From contig NZ_LLZN01000064.1 in the NCBI RefSeq assembly GCF_001509795.1, positions 86,813 through 150,812 on the forward strand: DNA of 64,000 nt, given 5' to 3'. Below, piece by piece: positions 18,548 to 27,752 of this stretch. The position numbers and the translations under genes were made by a program. The stretch comes from Streptomyces sp. NRRL WC-3605 (lineage in GTDB: Bacteria > Actinomycetota > Actinomycetes > Streptomycetales > Streptomycetaceae). Position 1 is the first letter of the stretch; every line of letters starts with the position of its first letter. The notes beneath the pieces are model-generated. The model saw nothing but the letters and a program-made list of their open reading frames with translations, was not told the DNA's origin and searched no databases.

Positions 18548-20029
18548 ATGTGGCTACGCATCCCGCCCGCCGTGCGCCCGAGACGCCTGCTCGGCGTCCT
18601 GGCGCCCTTGTTGCTGCTGACGGCCTTCCTCGGCGCTCAGCCGGCCGCGGCCGCTACCGTCGACCCGAACGCCTGGTACGTGCTGGTCAACCGCAACAGC
18701 GGCAAGGCGCTCGACGTGTACAACCTGGCCACGAACGACGGCGCCCGGATCACGCAGTGGACGAGGAACGACCAGAGCCAGCAGCAGTGGCGCTTCATCG
18801 ACTCCGGGAACGGCTCCTACCGCATCGCGTCACGCCACTCCGGGAAGGTGCTGGACGTCTACAACTGGTCGACCGCGAACGGCGGTTCGATCGTCCAGTG
18901 GTCCGACCTCAACGCCGCCAACCAGCAGTGGGCGCTGGCCGACAGCTCGGACGGCTACGTACGCCTCGTCTCGCGCCACAGCGGCAAGGCCCTCGAGGTC
19001 CAGGGCGCCTCCACCGCCGACGGCGCGAACATCGTCCAGTACGACGACTGGGGCGGGGCCAACCAGCAGTGGCGGCTCGTCAAGGTCGGCGCTGACGGCG
19101 GGGATCCCGGCGATCCCGACTCCTGCGACCTGCCGTCGAGCTACCGCTGGGACTCGACCGGCGCACTGGCCCAGCCCCGGCAGGGATGGGTCTCGCTGAA
19201 GGACTTCACCGTCGCCCCCTACAACGGCAAGCAGCTCGTCTACGCGACCACGCACGACACCGGGACCCGCTGGGGCTCGATGAACTTCTCTCCGTTCGGG
19301 TCCTGGTCGGAGATGGGCTCGGCGAGCCAGAACGCGATGAACAGCTCGACGGTGGCGCCCTCCCTCTTCTACTTCGCGCCGAAGAACATCTGGGTGCTGG
19401 CCTACCAGTGGGGCGGCACCGCCTTCTCCTACCGGACGTCGACGGACCCCACCAACCCGAACGGCTGGTCGTCCGAGCAGGTGCTCTTCTCCGGGAGCAT
19501 CTCCGGCTCCGGCACGGGACCCATCGACCAGACGCTCATCGGTGACGGCACGAACATGTACCTGTTCTTCGCCGGCGACAACGGCAAGATCTACCGGGCG
19601 AGCATGCCGATCGGGAACTTCCCCGGCAGCTTCGGCTCGTCCTCGACCGTGGTCATGAGCGACACGACGAACAACCTGTTCGAGGCTCCGCAGGTGTACA
19701 AGCTGAAGGGCCAGAACCGCTACCTCATGATCGTCGAGGCGATCGGCTCACAGGGCCGGTACTTCCGGTCCTTCACCGCCACCAGTCTCAACGGTTCCTG
19801 GACCCCGCAGGCCGCCTCCGAGAGCAACCCCTTCGCCGGCAAGGCCAACAGCGGCGCCACCTGGACGAACGACATCAGCCACGGCGAGCTGCTGCGCACC
19901 AGCGCCGACCAGACGATGACCGTCGACCCCTGCAACCTGCAGCTGCTCTACCAGGGCCGCAGCCCGAACTCCGGAGGTGACTACGGCCTGCTGCCCTACC
20001 GCCCGGGCCTGCTGACCCTGCGGCGCTGA
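18548..20029 (+). CDS. abfB: secreted alpha-L-arabinofuranosidase (CBM13 + GH62)
   Basis: 493-aa secreted debranching enzyme that removes arabinose side chains from arabinoxylan. ATG 18548 follows CAAGGAGG. The signal peptide ends near QPAAAA. An N-terminal CBM13 beta-trefoil (about residues 40-180) has three repeats marked [13 protein letters not shown]-type motifs. The GH62 catalytic domain (about 195-493) shows the base region [18 protein letters not shown], the Asp in [20 protein letters not shown] and the acid in [11 protein letters not shown]. Co-oriented regulation with xlnA is supported by the shared CGAAAGTTTCG box. The frame ends normally just before an anomalous C/G tract. Confidence 0.93.
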   Translation: MWLRIPPAVRPRRLLGVLAPLLLLTAFLGAQPAAAATVDPNAWYVLVNRNSGKALDVYNLATNDGARITQWTRNDQSQQQWRFIDSGNGSYRIASRHSGKVLDVYNWSTANGGSIVQWSDLNAANQQWALADSSDGYVRLVSRHSGKALEVQGASTADGANIVQYDDWGGANQQWRLVKVGADGGDPGDPDSCDLPSSYRWDSTGALAQPRQGWVSLKDFTVAPYNGKQLVYATTHDTGTRWGSMNFSPFGSWSEMGSASQNAMNSSTVAPSLFYFAPKNIWVLAYQWGGTAFSYRTSTDPTNPNGWSSEQVLFSGSISGSGTGPIDQTLIGDGTNMYLFFAGDNGKIYRASMPIGNFPGSFGSSSTVVMSDTTNNLFEAPQVYKLKGQNRYLMIVEAIGSQGRYFRSFTATSLNGSWTPQAASESNPFAGKANSGATWTNDISHGELLRTSADQTMTVDPCNLQLLYQGRSPNSGGDYGLLPYRPGLLTLRR

Positions 20030-20663
20030 GAAGCCCTTCTCCGAGGGGGAGGCGGTGCGGCGGGGGCCGGGGGGGGGCGGGCCCCCCCCCCCCCCCCCCC
20101 CGGGGGGGGGGGGGGGGGCCCCCGGGCCCCCCGCCCGTGCCGAGGGAGGCGCCGCCCTCGACGGCGGCCAGCGCCGTGTGGAGCATGCCGGCGATCAGGT
20201 CCGCCGTGAGGGCGGGTTCGGGGGCGCCGAGCTCCCGGACCGCCGCGCGGAACGGCTCCACCTGGCGCAGGTGGAGCTCCACCAGGCGCTCCTGGCAGGC
20301 GGGCGGAAGCCCCGCGTTCATGAGCGCGGCGGCGGGCCGGTGGGCGCCTTCGGCGCCGAGGCGCAGGCTCTCCCGGAAGAACGCCTCGACCCGTTCCAGC
20401 GGGCCCTCCGCGTCGGCCAGGGCGCGCCCGAGCGCCTCGTCGGAGCGCCGGAACGCCTCCTCGGTGACGGTGGCCAGCAGGGCCGCCGATGAGTCGAAGT
20501 ACTGGTACACGCTGGAGCGGGCGAGGCCGGCCCGGGCGCCGACGGCCGCCGGGGTGACGGCCGCGGCGCCCTCGTGCACCAGGATGTCGATCGCCGCCCC
20601 GATCAGCGCCTCGCGCTGCTGCGCGCGGTGTTCGGCGACGGAGGAGGCGTTGATCTTCGGCAT
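19875..20663 (-). CDS. TetR-family regulator, C-terminus corrupted by a poly-C/poly-G tract
   Basis: TetR repressor. The N-terminal helix-turn-helix is normal ([40 protein letters not shown]), and the ligand-binding domain is normal to about residue 172 ([20 protein letters not shown]). After that the frame translates into Gly/Pro runs across a C20G17 tract, and no stop occurs until position 19875 inside abfB. The true protein probably ends within about 20 residues of SLG; the coordinates give the frame as sequenced and the last 85 or so codons are not credible. ATG 20663. It lies 60 bases after the ABC ATPase gene on the same strand and likely represses that operon. Confidence 0.75.
   Translation of the reverse strand: MPKINASSVAEHRAQQREALIGAAIDILVHEGAAAVTPAAVGARAGLARSSVYQYFDSSAALLATVTEEAFRRSDEALGRALADAEGPLERVEAFFRESLRLGAEGAHRPAAALMNAGLPPACQERLVELHLRQVEPFRAAVRELGAPEPALTADLIAGMLHTALAAVEGGASLGTGGGPGGPPPPPRGGGGGGPAPPRPPPHRLPLGEGLLSAAGSAGPGGRAAGRSHLRSSGCGPGRAAAGCRGRRSSSGRRWCAAARRG
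20055..20135. repeat. extreme homopolymeric C20/G17 tract with nested G/C inverted repeats
   Basis: Almost pure G/C DNA. A run of 20 C (20082-20101) is followed at once by 17 G (20102-20118), flanked by further G- and C-runs that are partial inverted copies of each other. It lies between the convergent ends of abfB and the TetR gene, where a terminator hairpin would be expected, and destroys the TetR stop. Confidence 0.9.
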
Positions 20664-20723
20664 ACGGGCTGGGCTCCTGGGTGACGGACGGGACCGGGGC
20701 CGGGCGCCGGCCCGCCGTCCACG

Positions 20724-21440
20724 TCAGGACAGCCGGCCGTCGACCATCTCGTACACCCGGTCGGCGGCGTCCATTATCGCCGTGTCGTGGGTGACCATGA
20801 CCGTCGCGGTGCCGTGCCGGTGGGTCTGCTCGGCGATCAGCCGTACCGCCTCCGCCGATCGCTCGCGGTCCAGGGCCGAGGTGGGCTCGTCGACCAGCAG
20901 GACGGCGGGCGAGGTCATCAGGGCGCGGGCGAGCCCCGCGCGCTGGCGTTCGCCGCCGGACAGCTGGTGCGGGCGGGAGCCGGCGCGGTGTGCGAGGCCG
21001 ACCGCCTCGATGAGTTCGCCGGCCCGGGTCCGGCCCGCCGCGCCGAGGCGTCCGTCGATGTGCAGGGGCAGCAGGAGCTGTTCCCGGACGGTCAGGGACG
21101 CGAGCAGGTTCGACTGCTGGAAGACGAAGCCGATGTGGCGCCGGCGGGCGGCCGTGCGGTCCTTGTCCGACAGGGCGGTCAGCTCGGTGCCGGCGATGTG
21201 GACCGTGCCCGAGGTGGGCCGCTGGAGTCCTCCGGCGACGGCGAGCAGGCTGGACTTGCCGGACCCCGAGGGGCCGACCACGGCGACGAACTCGCCGGGG
21301 GCGACGGTGAGTTCGACGTGGTCGAGGGCGGTGACGGCGGTGTCGCCGTCACCGAGGGTCAGGCTGACGTCCCGCAGCCGCAGTCCGCCGGAGCCGGTGG
21401 TGTCCTGGGCGGCCGGATCGTCGGTGCTGGTGGTGGTCAT
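20724..21440 (-). CDS. ABC transporter ATP-binding protein (MacB/LolD-like)
   Basis: 238-aa ATPase with Walker A VGPSGSGKSSLL near residues 54-64, Q-loop FVFQQSNLLASL, signature LSGGERQRAGLARAL and Walker B VLLVDEPTSALD, plus the H-loop THDTAI. This is the MacB/LolD/FtsE type that pairs with FtsX-like permeases. ATG 21440 overlaps the permease stop by four bases (ATGA). The partner permease is immediately upstream, and a TetR gene follows 60 bases downstream, so the three form one transcript. Confidence 0.93.
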   Translation of the reverse strand: MTTTSTDDPAAQDTTGSGGLRLRDVSLTLGDGDTAVTALDHVELTVAPGEFVAVVGPSGSGKSSLLAVAGGLQRPTSGTVHIAGTELTALSDKDRTAARRRHIGFVFQQSNLLASLTVREQLLLPLHIDGRLGAAGRTRAGELIEAVGLAHRAGSRPHQLSGGERQRAGLARALMTSPAVLLVDEPTSALDRERSAEAVRLIAEQTHRHGTATVMVTHDTAIMDAADRVYEMVDGRLS

Positions 21441-22564
21441 CGGGTGGCTCCCAGGGCGGTCAGGGGGTCGACGGCGGTGATGCGGCGGACGGCGACGACG
21501 GCGCCGATGGTTCCGAGGCCGATGAGCAGGCCGGCGGACGTGGCGATGGCCGGGGCGGACAGGGAGAACGGGGCCTTGCCGATCATCGCGCTGCCGAGGG
21601 CGAGGCCGACCGCGGTGCCGACGGCCGTGGCGGTGACGAGGACGGCGACGACCTGGGCGAGGGCGTCGCGCAGGATGTAGCGGGTGGGGGCGCCGAGCGC
21701 CTTCAGCAGGGCGATCTCGGGCTTGCGCTGCACGGTCCACACGGTGAAGAAGGCGCCGACGACGAGGGCGGAGATGGCGTACAGGAAGCCCTTGATCAGG
21801 GCCATGGTGCTGGACTCCGCCGTGTAGCCGGGGGACGCGCCGTAGCTGGTCTCCTTGCTGTCGGCGCGGGTGCCCGTGGCCTTCTCGACGGCGGTGACGC
21901 CGGCGCCGTCCTCCAGGGTCAGGGCGACGGCGGTGGCCTGCCGGAGCGCGGCCTCGGGCAGCTCGCCCGGCAGCCCGTAGTGCAGGTGGCGCCAGGTGTC
22001 GAGGTCGGCGTAGGCGACGCCGATGTGGCCGTACGAGACGGGGTCGTCGACCAGGCCGACCACCTTCAGCCGGACCTCGCTCTTGTCGGCGGTCAGGACG
22101 TCACCGACGCGCACGCCGAGGTCGGCGATCTCCTGGGTGATGACGATGCCGCCGCCCGCGTCCTCGATGCCCTCGCCCTCGGTCGGTTTCGGAGCCAGGG
22201 GCGAGTCGGGTGCCATGCCGAAGACGGCGAGGTTGACCTGCTCGCCCTTCTCGGCGCCCTCGGTCACCTGGGCGTTGGTGAGGGTGTTGCCGAACGGCTC
22301 GGCCCTGTTCACCCCGGGCGCCTTCGACCACGCCTCCCAGTCCTCCTGCTCCACGGTGGACCGGGAGAACTGCTCGCTGGTCGCCTCCTCGTCGAAGGCG
22401 ATGTGGGTCACGGGCAGCGCGCGCAGCCCGGAGATGCCGGCGTCGGCCAGTCCGGAGGCGAGCCCGGAGAGGAGGACGCCGAGGACGGCGATGAGGGCGA
22501 CGACGGCGCCCATGAGGACGAAGCGGCCGCGGGCGAAGCGCAGATCGCGTAGGGCGAGGAACAC
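21437..22564 (-). CDS. ABC transporter permease, FtsX/DevC-like
   Basis: 375-aa membrane protein from GTG 22564. An N-terminal transmembrane helix (FVLMGAVVALIAVLGVLLSG, about residues 15-34) is followed by a large extracytoplasmic MacB-like domain (about 45-245) and three C-terminal helices (about 255-365), the FtsX arrangement. The last loop contains RKPEIALLKALGAPTRYILR, the conserved FtsX cytoplasmic motif. With the coupled ATPase it should form a mechanotransmission-type exporter. A partial palindrome at 22637-22663 upstream may be the operator for the operon-encoded TetR. Confidence 0.9.
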   Translation of the reverse strand: MFLALRDLRFARGRFVLMGAVVALIAVLGVLLSGLASGLADAGISGLRALPVTHIAFDEEATSEQFSRSTVEQEDWEAWSKAPGVNRAEPFGNTLTNAQVTEGAEKGEQVNLAVFGMAPDSPLAPKPTEGEGIEDAGGGIVITQEIADLGVRVGDVLTADKSEVRLKVVGLVDDPVSYGHIGVAYADLDTWRHLHYGLPGELPEAALRQATAVALTLEDGAGVTAVEKATGTRADSKETSYGASPGYTAESSTMALIKGFLYAISALVVGAFFTVWTVQRKPEIALLKALGAPTRYILRDALAQVVAVLVTATAVGTAVGLALGSAMIGKAPFSLSAPAIATSAGLLIGLGTIGAVVAVRRITAVDPLTALGATR

Positions 22565-22875
22565 GGGGACTCCGGACGAGGAGGACGGGTTGACGTCGCG
22601 GGTGCAGGAACTTTACTCGCACTTGACGACGTGACTGTCGGCATCCTAGCCGATGTTGCCGACGCCCCTGTCGGGATGTGGGTAGCGCCCCTGTCGGGAC
22701 GCGGGGAGGTTCGCCTACGAGGCCGCCCCGCGCGGGAGTCGAGGTGCCGGGGAAGCGGGGGAACGAAGGCGCGACGGACCGGCCCGACGGCGGGCGCCGC
22801 AGGGTGCCCCAGCGCCGGCGGAGCCGTCGGGGTCGGACCGTGCGGTGCGGCGGACGTCAGTCCCTCCGGCCGCCG
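22565..22875. other. gene-free stretch upstream of the ABC operon
   Basis: 311 bases between the FtsX-like gene start and the stop of the next TetR gene, both on the minus strand. It holds the inverted repeat at 22637-22663 and a short direct repeat CGCCCCTGTCGGGA starting at about 22662 and 22686. I see no gene. Confidence 0.5.
22637..22663. promoter_or_regulatory. inverted repeat, candidate TetR operator
   Basis: GTCGGCA (22637-22643) and TGCCGAC (22657-22663) are exact inverted arms with an inner CATC/GATG pair. About 75 bases upstream of the permease GTG, in the likely promoter of the permease-ATPase-TetR operon. On the minus strand TAGGAT within it could be a -10 element. Confidence 0.5.
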
Positions 22876-23514
22876 TCAGGCGCTCTGCGCCTGCTCCCGG
22901 AGCCGGGTGGAGATCAGCGACTCGAGCGCGTCGGCCGCGAGCCCGGCGTACCGGTCGAAGTCGGTGTCGTCGCCGGCGGCCGCGGCCGCGCGGAAGCCGT
23001 CGGTGAGCGCACGGCCCATGACGGCGATGTCGTGCGCGAGCTCCGCCGCCACCTCGTCCGGCACCCCCTGGAGGGAGGAGCGCAAGCGGGACGCCATGAA
23101 CGCGAACATCTCCTTGCGGATCGCGAGATAACGCTGCCGGGCGAGGTTGTCCTCCAGGCGGCGCTCGAAGGCGAAGACGAGCCCGATGCTCCAGAAGGCG
23201 GCGGCCGGGTCGGCGAGGCCCCCGGACGCCGCCGCCGAGCCGCTGATCGTGCGGCGCAGCAGTTCCCGCAGGTCACCGACGGACTCGTGGGTCTTCCGCC
23301 AGACGTCGAAGCAGTAGTCGAGCAGCTCGACGAAGAGCTGTTCCTTGTTCTGGAAGTGCCAGTAGACGGAGCCGATCGGCAGGCCGGAGACGCGGGCGAC
23401 GTCGGCCATGGTCGTCCCCTCGTACCCGGCCTCGACCGCACGGGCGAGCACGGCCCCGAGGATCGCCTGCTTCGACACCTCGGACGCCCGGTGCGTCTTG
23501 CGCCTCGTGGCCAT
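22876..23514 (-). CDS. TetR-family regulator of the phenylpropionate operon (divergent)
   Basis: 212-aa TetR protein. The DNA-binding domain is AGYEGTTMADVARVSGLPIG followed by SVYWHFQNKEQLFVELLDYC, near-identical in pattern to the regulator at 30761-31444 at the other end of the cluster. It is divergent from the mhp transporter gene, and the TTCTAGAA-cored element at 23601-23624 lies in between, so it is the obvious repressor of the operon. The ligand is likely a phenylpropionate pathway compound (inference). Confidence 0.88.
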   Translation of the reverse strand: MATRRKTHRASEVSKQAILGAVLARAVEAGYEGTTMADVARVSGLPIGSVYWHFQNKEQLFVELLDYCFDVWRKTHESVGDLRELLRRTISGSAAASGGLADPAAAFWSIGLVFAFERRLEDNLARQRYLAIRKEMFAFMASRLRSSLQGVPDEVAAELAHDIAVMGRALTDGFRAAAAAGDDTDFDRYAGLAADALESLISTRLREQAQSA

Positions 23515-23600
23515 CGGCCCCCCTCACCGCTCTCGGACTGCAGTTCTACCAAATCCACGCCGACTCTTGACACCGCCCGCCGACGCTCGTCATCGTAATG

Positions 23601-23624
23601 ACGATTCTAGAACGTAACTTCTAG
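23601..23624. promoter_or_regulatory. candidate TetR operator TTCTAGAACGTAAC-TTCTAG
   Basis: Contains the palindrome TTCTAGAA (23605-23612), then CGTAAC and a second TTCTAG (23619-23624). It lies in the divergent gap between the TetR gene and the mhp operon. TTCTAGAA recurs at 30702-30709, and a TCTAGAA half with an inverted GTTACGTTCGAA relative recurs at 32197-32226. Confidence 0.55.
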
Positions 23625-23723
23625 TCTTCGTCGATGGAACGCGACTCGGTGCGCGGTCCACCTCATCCCTGCGGGCCGCCGCGAAGGCGCGGGTCCGCTC
23701 TGTCCCGGAACAGGGAGCACCTC

Positions 23724-25088
23724 ATGAGGATCACCGACCACATTCCGCAGGAGAGAATGAGCGGTCTGCAGGTCCGCGCCATCGTCATCGCGATCGCCCT
23801 GGTCGTGCTCGACGGCTACGACGTCTCGCTGACCTCGTTCTCCGCCCCGTACATCGAGAGGGGCTTCGGCGTCTCCAAGGCCGAGCTCGGACTCGTGATG
23901 TCCGGCGCCCTGATCGGCATGCTCGTGGGGTCGATCATCGTCGCGCCGCTCGCCGACCGGTTCGGCAGACGCAGAATGGGGGTCATGGCGACCGTGACGA
24001 TCGCGGCCGGCATGTTCATCGGCCCGTTCGCGTCGCAGGACACCGGGACCTGGCCCCTGGTCGTCAGCCGTATCGTCACCGGCGTCGGGGTCGGCTGCCT
24101 GGTGGCCGTGGTCGGCGTCATCCTCTCCGAGTACACGGGCAAGCGGGTGTACGCCCTGGTCATGGCCGTCTACGCCGCCGCGATCAACATCGGCGGACTG
24201 CTCGGCTCCATGATCGTCGGGCCGATGCTGGACTCGCGCGGCTGGCAGTTCGGCTGGTGGATCGGCTTCGCGCTGAGCGCGGTCGCCGCGGTCGCCACGT
24301 ATGCCCTGCTGCCCGAGTCGCTCGTCTGGCTCTCCGAAGGCCGTCGCGCGGACTCGCTCCAGCGGCTGAACGCACTCCTGGCCAAGATGCGCCGCCCGGC
24401 GCTCACCGCGCTCCCGGAGACGGACTCGACGGGCGTCCGGGCGAAGGGCACCCTGCGCACCGTGTTCACCGGCCGGACCGGGTTCTACACGCTGCTGATG
24501 AGCGTCGGCTACGTCGCCTACATGCTCAGCTTCTACTTCATGACGAACTGGGCGCCCAGCAGCGTGGCGTCCGCCAACGACAACCCGGCGCTGGCCCCGC
24601 AGCTCGTCACCGCCTTCAGCATCGGCGGCATCCTCGGCAACGTCCTCTTCGGGTTCCTCGGCGGCCGGATCAACATCCGCTTCCTCGCCCCGGTCTTCCT
24701 GGTCCTGGCCACCGTCACCCTGTCGCTGTTCGGCATCGTGGGTTCGGGCATGCCGACCGCCTGGTGGACCCTGTTCCTCGCCTCCTTCTTCGTCTGCTCG
24801 GGCACCGCCGCCTTCTACGCGATCGTCCCGACGCTCTACCCGACCCTGGCCCGTTCGACCGGCTTCGGCGTCGTCATCGGCATAGGCCGGTTCGGAGGCA
24901 TCGCGGCGCCGGTCGTCGGCGGCGCCGCCTTCGACGCGGACATGGGGATGGGCACGGCCTTCACGGTCTTCTCGCTGCCGATGCTCCTCGCCGGCGCCAG
25001 CATCCTCGTCCTCCACCTGACCCGGCGCCGCACCGAGACGTCGCCCGAGGCCCGGCCCGAGCCCGCACTCTCCGGTACGTCCGCGTAA
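23724..25088 (+). CDS. mhpT: MFS transporter, aromatic acid:H+ symporter (MhpT-like)
   Basis: 454-aa major facilitator with 12 predicted helices. The first helix carries the aromatic-acid-symporter signature LDGYDVS and loop 2-3 the LADRFGRRRMG motif of this family. As first gene of the operon it should import 3-(3-hydroxyphenyl)propionate or a related phenylpropanoid. ATG 23724 is preceded by CAGGGAG at an appropriate distance; the longer open frame upstream runs through the operator and is not credible. The gap to the next gene is 37 bases. The mhpT symbol is inferred from context. Confidence 0.85.
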   Translation: MRITDHIPQERMSGLQVRAIVIAIALVVLDGYDVSLTSFSAPYIERGFGVSKAELGLVMSGALIGMLVGSIIVAPLADRFGRRRMGVMATVTIAAGMFIGPFASQDTGTWPLVVSRIVTGVGVGCLVAVVGVILSEYTGKRVYALVMAVYAAAINIGGLLGSMIVGPMLDSRGWQFGWWIGFALSAVAAVATYALLPESLVWLSEGRRADSLQRLNALLAKMRRPALTALPETDSTGVRAKGTLRTVFTGRTGFYTLLMSVGYVAYMLSFYFMTNWAPSSVASANDNPALAPQLVTAFSIGGILGNVLFGFLGGRINIRFLAPVFLVLATVTLSLFGIVGSGMPTAWWTLFLASFFVCSGTAAFYAIVPTLYPTLARSTGFGVVIGIGRFGGIAAPVVGGAAFDADMGMGTAFTVFSLPMLLAGASILVLHLTRRRTETSPEARPEPALSGTSA

Positions 25089-25125
25089 CGGCCGTCCACC
25101 CCCCGTCCGAGAAAGGAACCGTTCC

Positions 25126-26061
25126 ATGCCGCTGGCCGTCGCCGCGCTCTCCCACGCGCCGTCCTTCGGCAACGTCGACCCCGGAGGGGAGACGTTCGCC
25201 GAGATCAATGCCGCCATCGACGAGGTCAGGGAGTTCGTCGCGGCGTACGACCCCGATCTGGTCGTGGTGTTCGGCCCCGACCACTTCAACGGGCAGCTCT
25301 ACTCGCTCATCACCCCCTGGGCGATCGGCGCCGTCGCCGAGGGCATCGGGGACTACGGCACCACCGCGGGGCCGCTCCCCGTCGACGCCGACGCCGCCCG
25401 GGACCTGCACGCCGCCGTCCTGGCCGAGGGCGTCGACATCGGCCGCAGCGAGCGGATGACGGTCGACCACGGGGTGGTGCAGCCGCTCGACTTCGTGTTC
25501 GGCAAGGACTTCACCCAGCCGATCGTGCCGGTGTTCGTGAACGCGATCGGCCTGCCCCTCACCCCCATGCGGCGGGTGCGTCTCATGGGCGAGGCGTTCG
25601 GCCGCGCCGCCCGGACGCTGGACCGGAAGGTGCTGTTCCTCGCCTCGGGCGGCATCTCCCACAACCCGCCGATCCCTCGCTGGGACGGCGCGCCCGGCAC
25701 CGTGCAGGAACGTTTGGTCGCCTACGCGCCCTCGCCCGAGGAGCGGCGGGAACGCGAGCGGACGATCGTCAGGGGCATCCAGGCGATCGCCGACGGCAAG
25801 GCCCCCAGCGACCCGCTGAACGAGGAGTGGGACAAGCTCGTCCTCGACGCGTTCCGCTCCGGTGACCTCGGCGAGGTCGACGGCTGGGAGAACGGCTGGT
25901 TCATGGCGGAGGGCGGCTCCGCCGCGCACGAGATGCGCAGCTGGATCGCGGCGTACGCGGCACTGTCGACCGCCGGGCCCTACCGCTTCGCCGTCGACCG
26001 CTACTGGGCGGTCGAGAAGTGGGGCGCCGGCTTCGCCGTGCAGGCGGCGGTGACCGCATGA
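25126..26061 (+). CDS. mhpB: 2,3-dihydroxyphenylpropionate 1,2-dioxygenase
   Basis: 311-aa class III (LigB-type) extradiol dioxygenase that opens the ring of 2,3-dihydroxyphenylpropionate between the hydroxylated carbon and the side chain, using Fe(II). Family motifs visible: LSHAPSFG at residues 8-15, VFGPDHFNG near 48, MTVDHGVVQPLDF near 115, FLASGGISHNPP near 170 and EMRSWIAAYAAL near 270, which supply the His/Glu ligands. Length matches MhpB. GAAAGGA precedes ATG 25126. The stop overlaps the next ATG (ATGA), so translation is coupled to mhpC. Confidence 0.95.
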   Translation: MPLAVAALSHAPSFGNVDPGGETFAEINAAIDEVREFVAAYDPDLVVVFGPDHFNGQLYSLITPWAIGAVAEGIGDYGTTAGPLPVDADAARDLHAAVLAEGVDIGRSERMTVDHGVVQPLDFVFGKDFTQPIVPVFVNAIGLPLTPMRRVRLMGEAFGRAARTLDRKVLFLASGGISHNPPIPRWDGAPGTVQERLVAYAPSPEERRERERTIVRGIQAIADGKAPSDPLNEEWDKLVLDAFRSGDLGEVDGWENGWFMAEGGSAAHEMRSWIAAYAALSTAGPYRFAVDRYWAVEKWGAGFAVQAAVTA

Positions 26062-26942
26062 GCAGGAGGCAGAACGCGCGTCTCGCCACCCTGTGGGAGG
26101 AGATCGCGGACCTGGAGCACGCACTGCGGTACGTGGACGCGGGCGGCTACCGCACCCGGGTCCTCGACATCGCCGGGCCGTCCCCGGACGCGCAGACGGT
26201 CGTGCTGGCCAGCGGCACCAGCGGTCACATCGAGGCGTGGACGCAGAACGTACGGGCGTTCGCCGAGGCCGGTTTCCGGGTGGTCGGCTACGACTACCCG
26301 GGCCACGGATACACCTCGCTCGCCGGTCATCCGCTGGAGATCCGCGACTACGAGGAGCACCTGCTCGCCCTGCTCGACGCGCTGGCGCTGGACCGCGTGC
26401 ACCTGGCCGGTGAGTCCCTCGGCGGCTGGCTGGCGCTGAAGTTCGCGCCGAAGCACCCCGAGCGCCTGCGCACCGTGATCCTGTCCGCGCCCGGCGGCCG
26501 GGTCGTCGGCGAACCCCGGCTGGACCGGACGCAGTCGGTGAGCGCCCGGGCGGTGAGCGAACCGACCTTCGAGAACGTGCGCGAGCGCCTCCAGGTCGTG
26601 ATCCACGACCCCGGGAACATCACCGACGAACTGGTCCGGGTCCGCCAGGCCGTCTACTCGCGCGACGGGTTCAGCATGGCCGACGTGTCCGCCCTGCGGG
26701 AGCCCGAGCGGCGGTGGCGCAACCGTGTGACGGACGAGGACTTCGCGGCCGTCCCCGTCCCCGCGCTGATGGTGTGGACCGACCACGAGCCGACCGGCGA
26801 CGAGGCCGAGGGTGCCCGCCTGTGCGGGCTGATCCCCGACGGCGAGTACCTGCTGGTGCGCGGCGCCGCGCACTGGCCGCAGTGGGAAGGGGCCGCGGAG
26901 TTCAACGCCGCGGCGGTCGCCTTCCTCCAGAAGCATGCCTGA
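26058..26942 (+). CDS. mhpC: 2-hydroxy-6-oxonona-2,4-dienedioate hydrolase (alpha/beta fold)
   Basis: 294-aa C-C bond hydrolase that should split the MhpB ring-fission product to 2-hydroxypenta-2,4-dienoate and succinate. Nucleophile Ser sits in GESLGGW (near residue 118), the acid near VWTDHEPTGD and the catalytic His in AAHWPQWE near 277. The Gly-rich oxyanion segment is LASGTSGHIEAW. ATG 26058 overlaps the mhpB stop by four bases. The sequence is more divergent from E. coli MhpC than its neighbours are, so the assignment rests on fold plus operon position. Confidence 0.88.
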   Translation: MSRRQNARLATLWEEIADLEHALRYVDAGGYRTRVLDIAGPSPDAQTVVLASGTSGHIEAWTQNVRAFAEAGFRVVGYDYPGHGYTSLAGHPLEIRDYEEHLLALLDALALDRVHLAGESLGGWLALKFAPKHPERLRTVILSAPGGRVVGEPRLDRTQSVSARAVSEPTFENVRERLQVVIHDPGNITDELVRVRQAVYSRDGFSMADVSALREPERRWRNRVTDEDFAAVPVPALMVWTDHEPTGDEAEGARLCGLIPDGEYLLVRGAAHWPQWEGAAEFNAAAVAFLQKHA

Positions 26943-26955
26943 CGAAAGGACCGGA

Positions 26956-27750
26956 GTGAGCGTCACCCGGGAGACCATCAGCGAGATCGCCCGCGAGCTG
27001 TTCGAGGCGAAGCGCGGCGTGTACACCGTGCCGTACGTGAGCCCCCGGCTTCCGGAGCGCGACCTCGACGCGGCCTACGCGATCTCCGCCGAGTTCGCCG
27101 CCCTGCGCGAACGCGAGCTGGGGGTGAAGCGGGTCGGCCGCAAGGTCGGCCTGACCAACCCGCTCGTGCAGCGGCGCGTCGGCATCGACGAGCCCGACTA
27201 CGGGATCATCCACGACGACATGGTGCACCCCTCGGGGACGCGTCTGCCGCTGTCCGCGTACAACCGGCTGCTCATCGAGGCCGAGGTCGCGTTCGTCCTG
27301 AAGGACGACGTGCTCGACGCGTCCCGCGAGACCGTCGAGGCCGCGATCGACTACGTGACCCCGGCGTTCGAGGTCGTCGACTTCCGCTACGGCGGCTCGG
27401 TCGGGCAGATCGTCGACACCATCGCGGACAACGCGGGGTGCAGCGGAGTCGTCCTCGGCGAGGAGCGCCACCCGTACGGCGAAGTCGACCTGCGGGACGT
27501 GGAGATGGTCATCACGGGCGGCGGCACCGAGATCACCCGCGGGGTCGGCGGCAATGTGCTGGGCGACCCGGTCAACGCGGTGATCTGGCTCGCCGCGACC
27601 GCGATCCGCACGGGCGAACCGCTGCGCGCCGGCGAGGTGCTGCTGTCGGGGTCCATCGGCTACATCGAGCCGTGGCCCGCCGACGTCGAGTGCGTCGCCA
27701 CCATCACCGGGCTGGGTCGCGTGGTCGCGACCGCGGATGCGAAAGGCTGA
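26956..27750 (+). CDS. mhpD: 2-keto-4-pentenoate hydratase
   Basis: 264-aa hydratase converting 2-hydroxypenta-2,4-dienoate to 4-hydroxy-2-oxopentanoate. Typical blocks are GRKVGLTNPLVQRRVGIDEP, IEAEVAFVLKDD (metal-ligand Glu), AFEVVDFRYGG and GDPVNAVIWLAATAIRTGEP. I prefer GTG 26956, which follows GAAAGGA by 5 bases; ATG 26935 would overlap mhpC and adds seven residues. Fumarylacetoacetase-fold family, Mg or Mn dependent. Confidence 0.93.
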   Translation: MSVTRETISEIARELFEAKRGVYTVPYVSPRLPERDLDAAYAISAEFAALRERELGVKRVGRKVGLTNPLVQRRVGIDEPDYGIIHDDMVHPSGTRLPLSAYNRLLIEAEVAFVLKDDVLDASRETVEAAIDYVTPAFEVVDFRYGGSVGQIVDTIADNAGCSGVVLGEERHPYGEVDLRDVEMVITGGGTEITRGVGGNVLGDPVNAVIWLAATAIRTGEPLRAGEVLLSGSIGYIEPWPADVECVATITGLGRVVATADAKG

Positions 27751-27752
27751 AC

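Noticed and set aside
22662..22699. Short direct repeat CGCCCCTGTCGGGA upstream of the ABC operon
   Set aside because: Only two copies, G/C-rich and not placed over a clear promoter; could be chance. Noted with the intergenic entry rather than as a finding.
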